This document shows positions 40,317 to 51,215 of a DNA stretch of 64,000 nt, in pieces. A program made the translations under genes and the position numbers. The stretch is from assembly GCF_001428805.1 (NCBI RefSeq), contig NZ_LMIS01000001.1, positions 1,350,975 through 1,414,974 of the forward strand, in the 5' to 3' direction. Origin of the DNA: Aeromicrobium sp. Root236. GTDB lineage: Bacteria > Actinomycetota > Actinomycetes > Propionibacteriales > Nocardioidaceae. The notes under the pieces were generated by a model, which did not search any database, had not been told where the DNA came from, and saw only the letters and a program-made list of their open reading frames with translations. Numbering within the stretch: the stretch's first letter is position 1; each line of letters starts with the position of its first letter.

Positions 40317-41189
40317 TTAGTCGGGCAGGACTTCCTCTGGCGGCGGGCGGCGTACGACCACGACGACCAGTCCGGCGAGGATCAGTGCGAGCCCGACGTA
40401 CACGCCGGCCGGGGGCGTCTGGTCGAGGAAGATGCCGGCCAGGATCGCCGCGCCCGGCACCTCGAACAGCAGCAGGAGCGAGATCAGGCCGGGACTCATG
40501 ACCGCCAGCAGGTGGTTGAGCACCGAGTGCCCGAGGAGCTGCGCGCAGATCGTGACACCGACGATCGCCAGCCACGTGCGGCCCGAGAAGTCGATCATCT
40601 CGACCTGCGCGACGAGGCACGACACCGCCAGAGTGACGGCGCAGATGCTGTAGCAGACGACGGTGTAGGACGTCGTCGACACGGTCTCGCGCACCCGGCT
40701 GCCGGCCATCAGGTAGAGCGCCGCGGTCAACCCGCCGACCAGCGCCAGCAGGTCGCCCGCGACGGCTCGCGCCGACAGCGAGAAGTCGACGCCGGTGATG
40801 ACCAACACGCCGACGACCGCGATCGAGACCCCGGCGACGACTGCGGGTGGCGTGCGGGTGCCGCGCAGCAGGTCGATCACGACGACGAACACGACCTGCA
40901 TGCTGACCATCGCCGTGGCGGCCGCGACCGACGTCATCTTGAGCGCGCTGACCCAGGTCGCGAAGTGCACCGCCAGCATCACGCCCGCGAACGCCGTGGC
41001 GTACCAGCCCTCGCGGCCCAGGCCGGTCAGCTCGCGCCGGATCGTCCGCGCGGCGAACGGTGCGACGGCAGCCGTGCCGAGCGCGTTGCGCCAGAACCCG
41101 ATCGCCAGCGCCGGAGCGTTCGCCCCCGCCATCAGCGGCCCCGACGCCGAGACGCCCAGGATCGCGACGATGGCGAGGAAGGCGTTCAC
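40317..41189 (-). CDS. EamA/DMT family transporter
   Basis: A 290-residue drug/metabolite superfamily permease with ten predicted membrane helices in two EamA repeats (each ~140 residues). The N-terminus carries SASGPLMAGANAPALAIGFWR. Substrates of this family range from amino acids to nucleobases and cannot be read from sequence. The start is GTG 41189, six bases after CAGACT on the minus strand, so possibly leaderless. It appears to be a single gene. Confidence 0.9.
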   Translation of the reverse strand: MNAFLAIVAILGVSASGPLMAGANAPALAIGFWRNALGTAAVAPFAARTIRRELTGLGREGWYATAFAGVMLAVHFATWVSALKMTSVAAATAMVSMQVVFVVVIDLLRGTRTPPAVVAGVSIAVVGVLVITGVDFSLSARAVAGDLLALVGGLTAALYLMAGSRVRETVSTTSYTVVCYSICAVTLAVSCLVAQVEMIDFSGRTWLAIVGVTICAQLLGHSVLNHLLAVMSPGLISLLLLFEVPGAAILAGIFLDQTPPAGVYVGLALILAGLVVVVVRRPPPEEVLPD

Positions 41190-41245
41190 CCGGTCAGTCT
41201 GCCGGTATGCCTGCCCGACCGGTCGGCCCGTGCCACCATGTCGCC

Positions 41246-41431
41246 ATGACTGCCCTCGCCATCTGCCTCATCGCCCTCGGTGCCGTCGCCTCGGTGCTCG
41301 GCGTCCTGCGATTCGTCGCGTCCCGCCGCCAGGTGCTCGCCCCCGGCGAGGTCGCCCGCGGCAACGGCCTCCCGATGATGGTCGCCGGCGACGTCGCCCT
41401 GATCGCCGGGGTCCTCCTGCTGGTGCTGTAG
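41246..41431 (+). CDS. small two-helix membrane protein
   Basis: A 61-residue protein with hydrophobic segments at about 2-23 and 42-61, joined by a basic loop (RFVASRRQVLAPGEVARGN). I do not recognise a family. It is short enough that its reality rests on a clean ATG, normal third-position GC and the intact double-helix pattern. It is divergent from the EamA transporter gene. Confidence 0.55.
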   Translation: MTALAICLIALGAVASVLGVLRFVASRRQVLAPGEVARGNGLPMMVAGDVALIAGVLLLVL

Positions 41432-41458
41432 GTCCGGGGGCCCCCGTGATGTGCGGAC

Positions 41459-41779
41459 CTAGGAGAGCTCCGACTGGTCCTGCCTTCGCTTGAGCCTCCG
41501 GACCAGGAGCGTTGTTCCGAGCACGTCGAGTGCGCAGATGGCGAGGGACACGACCGGGACGATCATCAACCACCACGGAGCCTCGCCAGGCCGGATGTCC
41601 CTGAGCACGACGACGAGCGTCACCACGGGCACACAGAGCAGGAAGAGTGCCGCGGCCACCACGTTGGCGTACGTGGAGCTGCAGCCCAAACGCTGGTCAT
41701 AGAAGACCTTGTTGCGTATGCGGGAGCCGGGAACCAGTGGGTCGATTCCCAGCCATGAATCCATCCAGCGTCGCCGCAC
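41459..41779 (-). CDS. hypothetical membrane protein
   Basis: A 106-residue protein with a hydrophilic N-terminus (residues 1-38), two membrane segments (about 39-60 and 68-92) and a basic C-terminal tail. I know of no family. GTG 41779 has GGAG seven bases upstream; ATG 41764 is an alternative. It is isolated from its neighbours. Between it and the next gene, 41780-41995 shows nothing I can identify. Confidence 0.6.
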   Translation of the reverse strand: MRRRWMDSWLGIDPLVPGSRIRNKVFYDQRLGCSSTYANVVAAALFLLCVPVVTLVVVLRDIRPGEAPWWLMIVPVVSLAICALDVLGTTLLVRRLKRRQDQSELS

Positions 41780-41995
41780 GAAAGCGCTCCATTCTTCGTT
41801 CCGAGCATTCTGTCAGCGCGGCCGGCGCGGCACAGGTGGCATGAACCGGATGGCGCCGCGTTCGGCCCTTGCGACCGGGGTTTCGCCGGTGATCGCAGAA
41901 ACAACGTGTCAACCACGCACCCTCCGACGCCGAACACGACCTCGCCACATTCCTCGTCCACGTGCGATACGCCGCCTGACAGCGGAGCCCAGGAC

Positions 41996-42412
41996 TCAGC
42001 CTCCTGCGCCGCAGTCCTGGCTGCCGCTGTAGCAGGGCGTGTAGCTGGTCGGTGGCTCGTAGGTCGGCGCTTCCGGGCGCCATCGGTCGTGCGGCACGGC
42101 GAACACCCCTGCCACGATCACCATGACGACGATGCCGGCCGCGCTCCACCAGGCCCGGCGGCCGCTCGGGACGATCAAGGCGAGCACGAGGCTCAGCACC
42201 ACGGCCGAAAGGCCGGCCGTGGCGGTCCACACGTACCTGGCTTTCTCCGCGTGTGTCGGGACGACGGAGTCACCGCCGATCGTGAAGTAGACGTCGATCT
42301 GCTGATAGACGAGCGCCAACGCGAGGGCAGCGCCGGCCGCGAGCGCTCCGCCCCAGCCGGCGCGGAGCAGGCGCGATCGGGAGTCGACCGTCTCCCCCGC
42401 GGCTGATGACAT
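41996..42412 (-). CDS. hypothetical membrane protein
   Basis: A 138-residue protein with three hydrophobic segments (about 20-40, 63-83 and 92-110) and a Pro/Cys-containing tail (YTPCYSGSQDCGAGG) that may be extracytoplasmic. TAGGGT lies six bases before ATG 42412 on the minus strand, a leaderless start that argues against the GTG two codons upstream. It is divergent from the SnoaL-like gene, with the palindrome 42449-42460 in the gap. Confidence 0.65.
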   Translation of the reverse strand: MSSAAGETVDSRSRLLRAGWGGALAAGAALALALVYQQIDVYFTIGGDSVVPTHAEKARYVWTATAGLSAVVLSLVLALIVPSGRRAWWSAAGIVVMVIVAGVFAVPHDRWRPEAPTYEPPTSYTPCYSGSQDCGAGG

Positions 42413-42448
42413 CTGCACACCCTAAGGCGTGAGGAAAGCGGCAGAACT

Positions 42449-42488
42449 AGAACGGGTTCTTGTTTTCGCGCACGGGCGCTGGGATGCT
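42449..42488 (+). promoter_or_regulatory. promoter of the SnoaL-like gene with AACnnGTT operator
   Basis: AGAACGGGTTCT (42449-42460) is an AGAAC-GG-GTTCT inverted repeat. It abuts TTGTTT (42460-42465) and, 17 bp on, GATGCT (42483-42488), six bases before ATG 42495. The 14-mer differs by one base from the TnnAACnnGTTnnA pattern published for the TetR-type sterol regulator KstR. Confidence 0.45.
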
Positions 42489-42494
42489 TCCGGG

Positions 42495-42968
42495 ATGGAC
42501 CTGGAAGCGCTCGAAGACATTCGCCGGCTGAAGTACCGCTACTTCCGGTCGCTCGACCTCAAGCTCTGGGACGAGTTCGCCGACACGTTCACCGCTGATG
42601 CCGTCGGCCGCTACGGCACCAAGGTGTACGGCGAGCTCGACGCGCTCGAGGGCCGTGACGCGATCGTCGGGTTCATGAGCGAGAAGCTGTCCAACGGCAT
42701 CATCACGGTGCACGTGGCTCACCACCCGGAGATCGACGTCGACGGTGACACCGCCGAAGGGTCGTGGGGGTTCGAGGACACCGTCATCGCGACCGACTTC
42801 AAGATGCTGATCCGCGGCGCCGGCTACTACCGCGACCGCTATCGGCGCGAGGCGGACGGATGGCGGATCGCCGAGACGTCGTACGAGCGGATCTACGAGT
42901 CGATGGAGTCCCTCGACGACACGCCCAGCCACCAGCTGCTGGCCAACCGCTGGGCAACCCAAGGTTGA
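42495..42968 (+). CDS. SnoaL-like / NTF2-fold protein
   Basis: A 157-residue protein of the SnoaL-like (nuclear transport factor 2, ketosteroid isomerase) fold. Diagnostic segments are DIRRLKYRYFRSLDLKLWDEFADTF split by a short turn, the HVAHHPEIDV strand and the terminal WRIAETSYERIYE. Such proteins act as isomerases, hydratases or cyclases; the reaction here is unknown. GATGCT six bases before ATG 42495 suggests leaderless translation. A KstR-like palindrome just upstream hints at control by a lipid-sensing TetR regulator. Confidence 0.83.
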   Translation: MDLEALEDIRRLKYRYFRSLDLKLWDEFADTFTADAVGRYGTKVYGELDALEGRDAIVGFMSEKLSNGIITVHVAHHPEIDVDGDTAEGSWGFEDTVIATDFKMLIRGAGYYRDRYRREADGWRIAETSYERIYESMESLDDTPSHQLLANRWATQG

Positions 42969-42975
42969 GATCAAC

Positions 42976-43091
42976 CGGCCAGTGCCGTCTCGAGGTGGGT
43001 GAGCAGTCGCTGCAGCGAGCTGCAGCGATCAGCCCCAGGCCTTCTCGAGCTCGGCCAGTGCCGTCTCGAGGTGGGTGAGCAGTCGCTGCAG
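42976..43091. repeat. 40-bp direct repeat duplicating the 3' end of the DGAT gene
   Basis: The 40-nt sequence 42976-43015 (begins CGGCCAGTGCCGTCTCGAGG) is repeated exactly at 43052-43091, 76 bp apart. The second copy is the coding 3' end of the wax synthase gene. The first lies just beyond its stop and still reads LQRLLTHLETALAG then TGA. A tandem 10-mer GCTGCAGCGA (43009-43018, 43019-43028) marks the junction. Confidence 0.9.
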
Positions 43092-44393
43092 GTGAGGGAC
43101 CGATCGGCGGCAGCCGATGAGGCCGAAGTCGAGGTAGCCCGCACGACTCGTCAGCGTGATGTTGAGCGCGAGGCCGTCGGTGACGATCGACACCGGATAC
43201 ATCCCGTCGAGCCGCGAGCCGTTGAAGTACATGTCGTTCTTGGGCCCCGGGACGTTGGAGACGACGACGTTGAACGGCGGGTTGGTGTACTTCACGAATC
43301 CGGGGATCGGCGTCAGGGCGAGCGGCAGCATCTGCAGTGCCGAGAACGCCAGGATCTGGGTCGGCGTGAGGTCGCTGAGGATCTTCTTGGCCTGCCGCGA
43401 GGAGTACGAGATCTCTTCCAGGCGGGTCGCGCCCTGCTCGCGGTCCGTCGCCAGATTGACGATGATCGCCCCGGTCGCGTTGCCGGTCCCGGTGTCCTTG
43501 CCGGCCGACTCGGCCCGCAGTGACAGCGACACCGGCACCATCGCGGTCATCGGCTCGTCGGGCAGGGCGTGCTGCTCGAGCAGGTAGTCCCGCAGCGCAC
43601 CCGACACCATCGCGAGCACGACATCGTTGAGGGTCGTCGCCGAGGACTTGGCGACCCGCTGGATGCGCTCGATCTCCCACGACTGGGCGGCGAATCGCCG
43701 GGCACCGCCGATCGAGCCGTTGAGGATCGTCTTGGGTGCCCGTGGCAGCGTGATGTCACCCTCGCGGATGATCTGGTTGGCGATCTTGAGCCCGGCCGGC
43801 AGCAGCCCGGCGATGTCACCCGCAGCGCCCGCTCCCGTACGCACGAGGGCCATCGGGTCGAAGCCGCGCTTGTCGCCCGACGGCTTGCGAGCGGGCAGCG
43901 CCCACGGCGGCAGGCAGTCCTGCGCGTCGGGGTCCTCGCTCAGCGACCGCTGCATCAGCCGTAGCGCCGAGACGCCGTCGACCATCGCGTGATGCACCTT
44001 GGTGTAGACCGCGATCCGGCCGTCCTGCAGGCCTTCGACGACGTGCGCCTCCCAGAGCGGCCGCCTCCGGTCGAGCAATGAGCCGTGCCACCGGGACGTC
44101 AGCTGCAGCAGCTCGCGGATCCGCCCGGGGCTGGGCACGGCCGAGTGACGCACGTGGTGGTCGTAGTCGATCGTCTCGTCGCTCTTCCAGCGCGTGCCGA
44201 CGGGCTCACCCGGGCGCTTGCGGAACAGGGGCGAGATGTTGTCGGTCTGCCGGAACGCGTCGAGCATGTCGCGCACGTATTCGGGCCCTGCGCCCTCGGG
44301 CGGGACGAACAGCTGCAGGCCGCCGACATGCATCGGATGGTCCCGGTTCTCCGCCAGCAGGAACATCGAATCCGTGGGTGGCATGAACGACAT
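43029..44393 (-). CDS. wax ester synthase / diacylglycerol acyltransferase (WS/DGAT)
   Basis: A 454-residue WS/DGAT enzyme that esterifies acyl-CoA with alcohols or diacylglycerol for storage lipid. The catalytic HHAMVDG lies at 134-140, with the family segments PLWEAHVVEGL and NVVVSNVPGPKNDMYFNG later. GAGGA six bases before ATG 44393 sets the start; a TTG two codons earlier is unsupported. The 3' end is duplicated downstream (see the direct repeat). It is divergent from an HSL-type esterase gene over a palindromic site. Confidence 0.92.
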   Translation of the reverse strand: MSFMPPTDSMFLLAENRDHPMHVGGLQLFVPPEGAGPEYVRDMLDAFRQTDNISPLFRKRPGEPVGTRWKSDETIDYDHHVRHSAVPSPGRIRELLQLTSRWHGSLLDRRRPLWEAHVVEGLQDGRIAVYTKVHHAMVDGVSALRLMQRSLSEDPDAQDCLPPWALPARKPSGDKRGFDPMALVRTGAGAAGDIAGLLPAGLKIANQIIREGDITLPRAPKTILNGSIGGARRFAAQSWEIERIQRVAKSSATTLNDVVLAMVSGALRDYLLEQHALPDEPMTAMVPVSLSLRAESAGKDTGTGNATGAIIVNLATDREQGATRLEEISYSSRQAKKILSDLTPTQILAFSALQMLPLALTPIPGFVKYTNPPFNVVVSNVPGPKNDMYFNGSRLDGMYPVSIVTDGLALNITLTSRAGYLDFGLIGCRRSVPHLQRLLTHLETALAELEKAWG

Positions 44394-44417
44394 CGGCAAT
44401 CCTCACGAAAAGTTGGA

Positions 44418-44432
44418 CGTACTGGCAGTACG
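44418..44432. promoter_or_regulatory. palindromic operator between DGAT and esterase genes
   Basis: CGTACTG-G-CAGTACG is a perfect 7-1-7 inverted repeat. It is 25 bp upstream of the DGAT start and about 110 bp upstream of the divergent esterase start. The form is typical of a dimeric TetR-family operator. A second hairpin, CAGCGGG/CCCGCTG (44497-44514), lies in the esterase leader. Confidence 0.55.
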
Positions 44433-44540
44433 CTAACGATCACATGTGGCGCAAGTCACTTTGCGTGAAGTATTCGTTAACGACTGTTCACCGCTCCAGC
44501 GGGGTAACCCGCTGTTGCATCACAGTCTGAAGGGATTCCG

Positions 44541-45596
44541 ATGGCTCCGCATCTGTCGCTGGCCGCCCAACCGCAGTTCTTCCGCGGAGCGAGCATCCAG
44601 TCCCGTGTTCTCGGCTTCGGGCTGCGCCACACCGTACGCCCCCTGCTCGGCGCGTGGGCGCGGCTGCCGTTCGACGTGTTCCCGCCCAACGTGGTCGAAC
44701 AGGTCGCCCGGCTGCTGCCGGTGCACGAGGGCACGATGTGGCGCACCGTCGACCTCGCCGACTGCGGCAGCGAGTGGCTGCAGGCCAAGGGCGTCTCCGA
44801 CATCCACGGCGGCAACCGCGGCGCGATCCTCTACTTCCACGGCGGCGCGTTCATCACCTGCGGGCTCAACACGCACCGCCGCCTTGTCTCCCGCATCTCG
44901 TACGCCGCCAAGCAGCCCGTGCTCAACGTCGGCTACCGGCAGATGCCGTACGAGCCGATCACCGAGTCGGTCGCCGACGGCGTCGACGGGTTCCGGTGGC
45001 TGCTGGAGCAGGGCTACGCGCCGGAGGAGATCACGATCGCCGGTGACTCCGCCGGCGGCTACCTGGCGTTCAGCGTCGCCCGTGCAGTCATGGACAAGGG
45101 GTGGGGCCAGCCGGCCGGCGTCGTCGCGATCTCGCCGCTGCTCGACTTCGACCCCGCAGGCAAGAAGGGACATCGCAACGCCAACCGCTGCGAGACGTTC
45201 CCGATGAACGCCGTCGCCAAGCTCACCGACGTGTCGCTGCGCATGGACACCCGTCGTGGCATCTCCGGCCACCGCGTCGACCCGGTCAACATGCCGCTCG
45301 CCGACATGCCGCCCGCGCTGATCCACATCGGCTCCAACGAGGTGCTGATGGCCGATGCCGAGCTCATGGCCAACCGCCTCGTCTCGGCCGGCGTGCCCTG
45401 CGACCTGCAGGTGTGGGACCGCCAGGTCCACGTGTTCCAGGCCGCCGCTTCATGGGTTCCCGAGGCGCGCACGGCGATCGAGGAGATCGGTACGTTCGTC
45501 CAGGCCCTGGCCGAGCGCGAGGCCACCGGCACCGCCCCGGTCGCCGCACCGGCAACCGCAGCGCCCTCGCGCCGCCGCCGCGCAGCCGTACGCTGA
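44541..45596 (+). CDS. alpha/beta hydrolase, hormone-sensitive lipase family
   Basis: A 351-residue HSL-family esterase. The oxyanion motif FHGGAF (His100-Phe104) and nucleophile GDSAGG (Ser170) are intact, with candidate Asp and His in the C-terminal third (DLQVWDRQVHVF). It is similar to the mycobacterial Lip esterases. GAAGGGA lies upstream of the ATG. It is divergent from the wax ester synthase, so opposing storage-lipid synthesis and breakdown share one regulatory region. The C-terminus has a basic, Ala/Pro-rich tail. Confidence 0.9.
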   Translation: MAPHLSLAAQPQFFRGASIQSRVLGFGLRHTVRPLLGAWARLPFDVFPPNVVEQVARLLPVHEGTMWRTVDLADCGSEWLQAKGVSDIHGGNRGAILYFHGGAFITCGLNTHRRLVSRISYAAKQPVLNVGYRQMPYEPITESVADGVDGFRWLLEQGYAPEEITIAGDSAGGYLAFSVARAVMDKGWGQPAGVVAISPLLDFDPAGKKGHRNANRCETFPMNAVAKLTDVSLRMDTRRGISGHRVDPVNMPLADMPPALIHIGSNEVLMADAELMANRLVSAGVPCDLQVWDRQVHVFQAAASWVPEARTAIEEIGTFVQALAEREATGTAPVAAPATAAPSRRRRAAVR

Positions 45597-45601
45597 ACCG
45601 T

Positions 45602-46039
45602 GTGAACCGCACCGACCTCGTCGCCGAGCTCGCCAAGAAGTCCGGACTGCTCTGGATCTCGTACGCCGGACACACGCGCGCGGTGTGGCACGAATGGGTC
45701 GGCGACGCCGTGTGCGTCGTCGCGGGCGGGTCCGAGCAGCCGCTGCCCGACATCGAACGGCACCAGACCGTGATCCTGAGCCTGCGCAGCAAGTCGACGC
45801 GGGCCTTGGTCGCCGAGGTCAAGGCCACCGTCGAGGTCGTCGCGCCCGGCTCCGAGCACTGGGAGGCGGTCACGACCGCCCTCAAGGCCGGCCGCCTCAA
45901 CCTCGCTGACGGCGACCACGCGATCGAGCGATGGGCGATCGAGTCCGTGGTGGTGCGCCTCGTGCCGACCGACGAGATATCGCTGCCGGACCAGATCGCC
46001 ACCACGATCCGGCACACGTCGCCCCATTTGACGCGTTGA
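45602..46039 (+). CDS. hypothetical protein (possible PPOX-like fold)
   Basis: A 145-residue soluble protein I cannot place with certainty. The strand pattern and the LLWISYAGHTRAVWHEWVGDAVCVVAGG beginning resemble small flavin-reductase/PPOX barrels, but no cofactor motif is evident. The start is GTG 45602. TACGCT at 45589-45594 is seven bases upstream, lies inside the last codons of the esterase gene, and makes the message leaderless. It is followed by the molybdopterin oxidoreductase gene. Confidence 0.65.
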   Translation: MNRTDLVAELAKKSGLLWISYAGHTRAVWHEWVGDAVCVVAGGSEQPLPDIERHQTVILSLRSKSTRALVAEVKATVEVVAPGSEHWEAVTTALKAGRLNLADGDHAIERWAIESVVVRLVPTDEISLPDQIATTIRHTSPHLTR

Positions 46040-46086
46040 GACCGCGCATACGGGTAGCGCGAAGCAAAGAGGCGAGGAGAGCCGAC

Positions 46087-48443
<2,357 letters not shown>

Positions 48444-48447
<4 letters not shown>

Positions 48448-48866
48448 CCGACCCCTACGACCTCCAGCGGTTCGTCGACGCGCAGGGCGGCGGCACGTAC
48501 GACCGCGCGCTCGCCGAGCTGCGCGCCGGCCGCAAGACGAGCCACTGGATGTGGTTCGTCTTCCCGCAGGTCGCCGGGCTGGGCCGCAGCGAGACGGCGG
48601 TGCGATACGCCCTCTCGGGCGTCGACGAGGCACGGGCGTACGGCAGCCACCCCGTGCTCGGCCCGCGCTACGACGAGTGCTGCGAGGCGTTGGTGTCCCT
48701 GGGCGAGGTCTCGATGACCGACGTGCTCGGCCCGGTCGACGCGCAGAAGCTGCACTCCTCGCTGACGCTGTTCGCCCAGGCCGGACCGCAGGGCCCCGCG
48801 GTCGACGCGCTGCTGGCCACGCACTTCGGCGGCGAGCTCGACCCCGCGACGCTCCGCCTGCTCTGA
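48444..48866 (+). CDS. DUF1810 domain protein
   Basis: A 140-residue DUF1810 protein. The conserved elements are the DLQRFVDAQ start, ELRAGRKTSHWMWFVFPQ and the YGSHPVLGPR segment. The family is fused or linked to macrodomain and NADAR proteins in other bacteria, so a link to ADP-ribose chemistry is possible but unproven. GTG 48444 overlaps the oxidoreductase stop by 4 bp (GTGA), so the genes are co-transcribed. Confidence 0.9.
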
Positions 48867-48925
48867 ACCGCTCCGCCATGCTGACGTCCCACGATCGGGG
48901 CAGGGCTCGACGGTAGAGTTCGAGC

Positions 48926-50206
48926 GTGAGCGCAACGCCCGGACGCATCTTCCTGTCCCGCATCGTGGGCCAGGCGGTCTTCGACCCCGCGGGCGACCAG
49001 GTCGGCAAGCTCCGCGACGTCGTCGTCGCCGTACGCTCCGCGCGCCAGCGTCCTCGCGTGCTGGGTCTGGTCGTCGAGGTGCTCGGCCGGCGCCGGGTGT
49101 TCCTGCCGATCACCCGCGTGACGTCGCTCGACTCGGGCCAGATCATCACGACAGGCGTCCTCAACGTCCGCAAGTTCGTGCAGCGCCGCACCGAGACCCT
49201 CGCGATCCACGAGCTGTTCGACCGCACGGTGACGCTGCCTGACGGCTCGTCGGGCACGGTCTACGACCTCGCGATGGAGCAGGATCCCCGCCGCGACTGG
49301 TACGTCAGCGACGTCGCCGTCCAGGGCGGCGGCAAGCGGTTCGGCCGCCGCGGTCCGCACCAGGTGCTCGAGTGGGACCAGGTCAAGGGCCTCACCACCG
49401 AGGAGGCCGGCCAGGGCGCGACCCACCTGCTCGCCACGATGGACGAGATGCGGGCGGCCGACCTCGCCAACGCCTTGCGCGACCTGGCGCCCAAGCGCCG
49501 GATGGAGGTCGTCACCGAGCTCGACGACGAGCGCCTCGCCGACGTGCTCGAGGAGCTGCCCGAGAAGGACCAGGTCGAGATCCTCGGCGTGCTCGATCCC
49601 GAGCGTGCCTCGGACGTGCTCACAGAGATGGACCCCGACGACGCCGCCGACCTCCTCGGCGAGCTGCCTCCGGCCACCGCCGAGGCGCTGCTGACGCTGA
49701 TGGAGCCCGACGACGCCGAGGACGTACGCCGGCTGCTGACCTACGAGGAGCGCACCGCCGGCGGCATGATGACCACCGAGCCCGTCGTGCTGCCGCCTGA
49801 CGCGACGATCGCCGACGCCCTGGCCCGCATCCGCAACCCCGACCTGATCCCGGCGCTCGCGTCGATGGTCTACGTGTGCCGGCCGCCGCTCGAGACGCCG
49901 ACCGGCAAGTTCCTCGGCATCGTGCACTTCCAGGCTCTGCTGCGCGAGCCGCCGTCCACGCTGGTCAGCGCGATCGTCGACAACGACATCGACTGGCCGC
50001 GCCCCGAGGCGTCTCTCGAGCACGTGGCCAACCTGCTCGCCGCCTACAACATGGTCGCGCTGCCGGTCGTCGACGAGAACTTCCACCTGCTCGGGGCGGT
50101 GACCATCGACGACGTGCTCGACCACCTGCTGCCTGAGGGCTGGCGAGAACAGGACGACGCTCAGCCTGATCCCGGGGCGGGCTCGGAGGTGGTCACGCAT
50201 GGCTGA
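48926..50206 (+). CDS. PRC-barrel / MgtE N-terminal / CBS domain protein (Rv1232c-like)
   Basis: A 426-residue protein without membrane helices. It has two PRC-barrel-like parts (about 10-140), the MgtE intracellular N domain of repeated EL(P/D)xED helices (about 165-275), and a CBS pair (about 285-405). It resembles the cytosolic sensor of an MgtE magnesium channel without the channel. TAGAGT six bases before GTG 48926 indicates a leaderless message. It overlaps the DUF1003 gene by 8 bp, as Rv1232c-Rv1231c are paired. Confidence 0.9.
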   Translation: MSATPGRIFLSRIVGQAVFDPAGDQVGKLRDVVVAVRSARQRPRVLGLVVEVLGRRRVFLPITRVTSLDSGQIITTGVLNVRKFVQRRTETLAIHELFDRTVTLPDGSSGTVYDLAMEQDPRRDWYVSDVAVQGGGKRFGRRGPHQVLEWDQVKGLTTEEAGQGATHLLATMDEMRAADLANALRDLAPKRRMEVVTELDDERLADVLEELPEKDQVEILGVLDPERASDVLTEMDPDDAADLLGELPPATAEALLTLMEPDDAEDVRRLLTYEERTAGGMMTTEPVVLPPDATIADALARIRNPDLIPALASMVYVCRPPLETPTGKFLGIVHFQALLREPPSTLVSAIVDNDIDWPRPEASLEHVANLLAAYNMVALPVVDENFHLLGAVTIDDVLDHLLPEGWREQDDAQPDPGAGSEVVTHG

Positions 50207-50699
50207 CCGCGCCCGCCTCGACCAGCCGCGTTCCGTACGCCGTTCGTTCCGCTCCCGCCGCGAGCCCGACCCGGAGCGCTTCGGCCGGTTCGCGGAGTCG
50301 ACCGCCCGCTTCCTCGGCACCGCCACGTTCATCGCGTGGATGACGGTCTTCGTCGTGGTCTGGATCGGCTGGAACATGCCCTACGGGCCCGACCGGCACC
50401 GCTGGGACGACTACCCGTTCATCTTCCTGACGCTGATCCTGTCGCTGCAGGCGTCCTACGCCGCGCCGCTGATCCTGCTCGCCCAGAACCGTCAGGAGGC
50501 CCGCGACCGCGTCACGCAGGAGCAGGACCGCGACGCCACCGCACAGGCCAACGCCGACATGGAGTTCCTCGCCCGCGAGGTCGCCAGCCTGCGGCTCGGA
50601 CTCGGCGAGGTGGCCACCCGCGACTTCATCCGTGGCGAGCTGCGCGGTCTGATGGCCGACCTCGACGAGCGCGACGCCGAGGACGAGTCCAAGGACTGA
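50199..50699 (+). CDS. DUF1003 membrane protein
   Basis: A 166-residue DUF1003 protein with two membrane helices (about 47-68 and 78-100) and the family signature AAPLILLAQNRQEARDR just after the second helix. A cytoplasmic helical tail rich in Asp/Glu follows. It overlaps the CBS-domain gene by 8 bp, a conserved actinobacterial pair. A role with the Mg2+-sensing partner is inferred only from that pairing. Confidence 0.9.
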   Translation: MADRARLDQPRSVRRSFRSRREPDPERFGRFAESTARFLGTATFIAWMTVFVVVWIGWNMPYGPDRHRWDDYPFIFLTLILSLQASYAAPLILLAQNRQEARDRVTQEQDRDATAQANADMEFLAREVASLRLGLGEVATRDFIRGELRGLMADLDERDAEDESKD

Positions 50700-50705
50700 C
50701 CCGCG

Positions 50706-51155
50706 TCAGTAGGTGAACAGCGACGGCACGGGCAGCACCCGGCTGATGCACGACGCGACATGGTCGATGTCGCGACGACGCGCCCTTCCGACGACCCGCA
50801 GGCGGCAGCCCGACTCATGGGCCGAGAGGCTGACCTGGATCCGCTGCTCCTGCTTCATCAGCAGGAACACCAGACCGAGGGGGAACAGGAAGATCGCCAC
50901 GACGTACGCCCAGCCGGGGCGGGACTCGCGCTGGAGCGTGTAGCTGCCCGCGTGGGCCTCGACGAGCGTCATCCCGCGAACCTCGCTGAGCTCGCGGAAC
51001 AGCACCTGGTCGGCGGTCTCCAGCGAGACGCCGCGGACGATCGTCTCGTCGGCCACGTCGTACGTCGAACCGCTGCCGGGCAGCAGGATCAGGACCGCGA
51101 TCCCCGCCAGCGCCAGCAGGATCAGGATCTCGGACAGACCCGCGCCGAACACCAC
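50706..51155 (-). CDS. hypothetical membrane protein
   Basis: A 149-residue protein with one N-terminal membrane segment (about 8-26), a 55-residue soluble part, and a second segment (about 82-100) followed by a basic, Cys-containing region. I recognise no family. GAGAGG precedes the GTG start. It converges with the DUF1003 gene (6-bp gap) and stands alone. Confidence 0.65.
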   Translation of the reverse strand: MVFGAGLSEILILLALAGIAVLILLPGSGSTYDVADETIVRGVSLETADQVLFRELSEVRGMTLVEAHAGSYTLQRESRPGWAYVVAIFLFPLGLVFLLMKQEQRIQVSLSAHESGCRLRVVGRARRRDIDHVASCISRVLPVPSLFTY

Positions 51156-51215
51156 GACGTCACCTCTCGCTCGTTGCGATCATCATGCCCGAGTCCCGCC
51201 ACCCTGCGGACGGTT

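Noticed and set aside
42976..43091. CRISPR-like direct repeats
   Set aside because: Only two copies, one of which is coding, with no array or cas genes.
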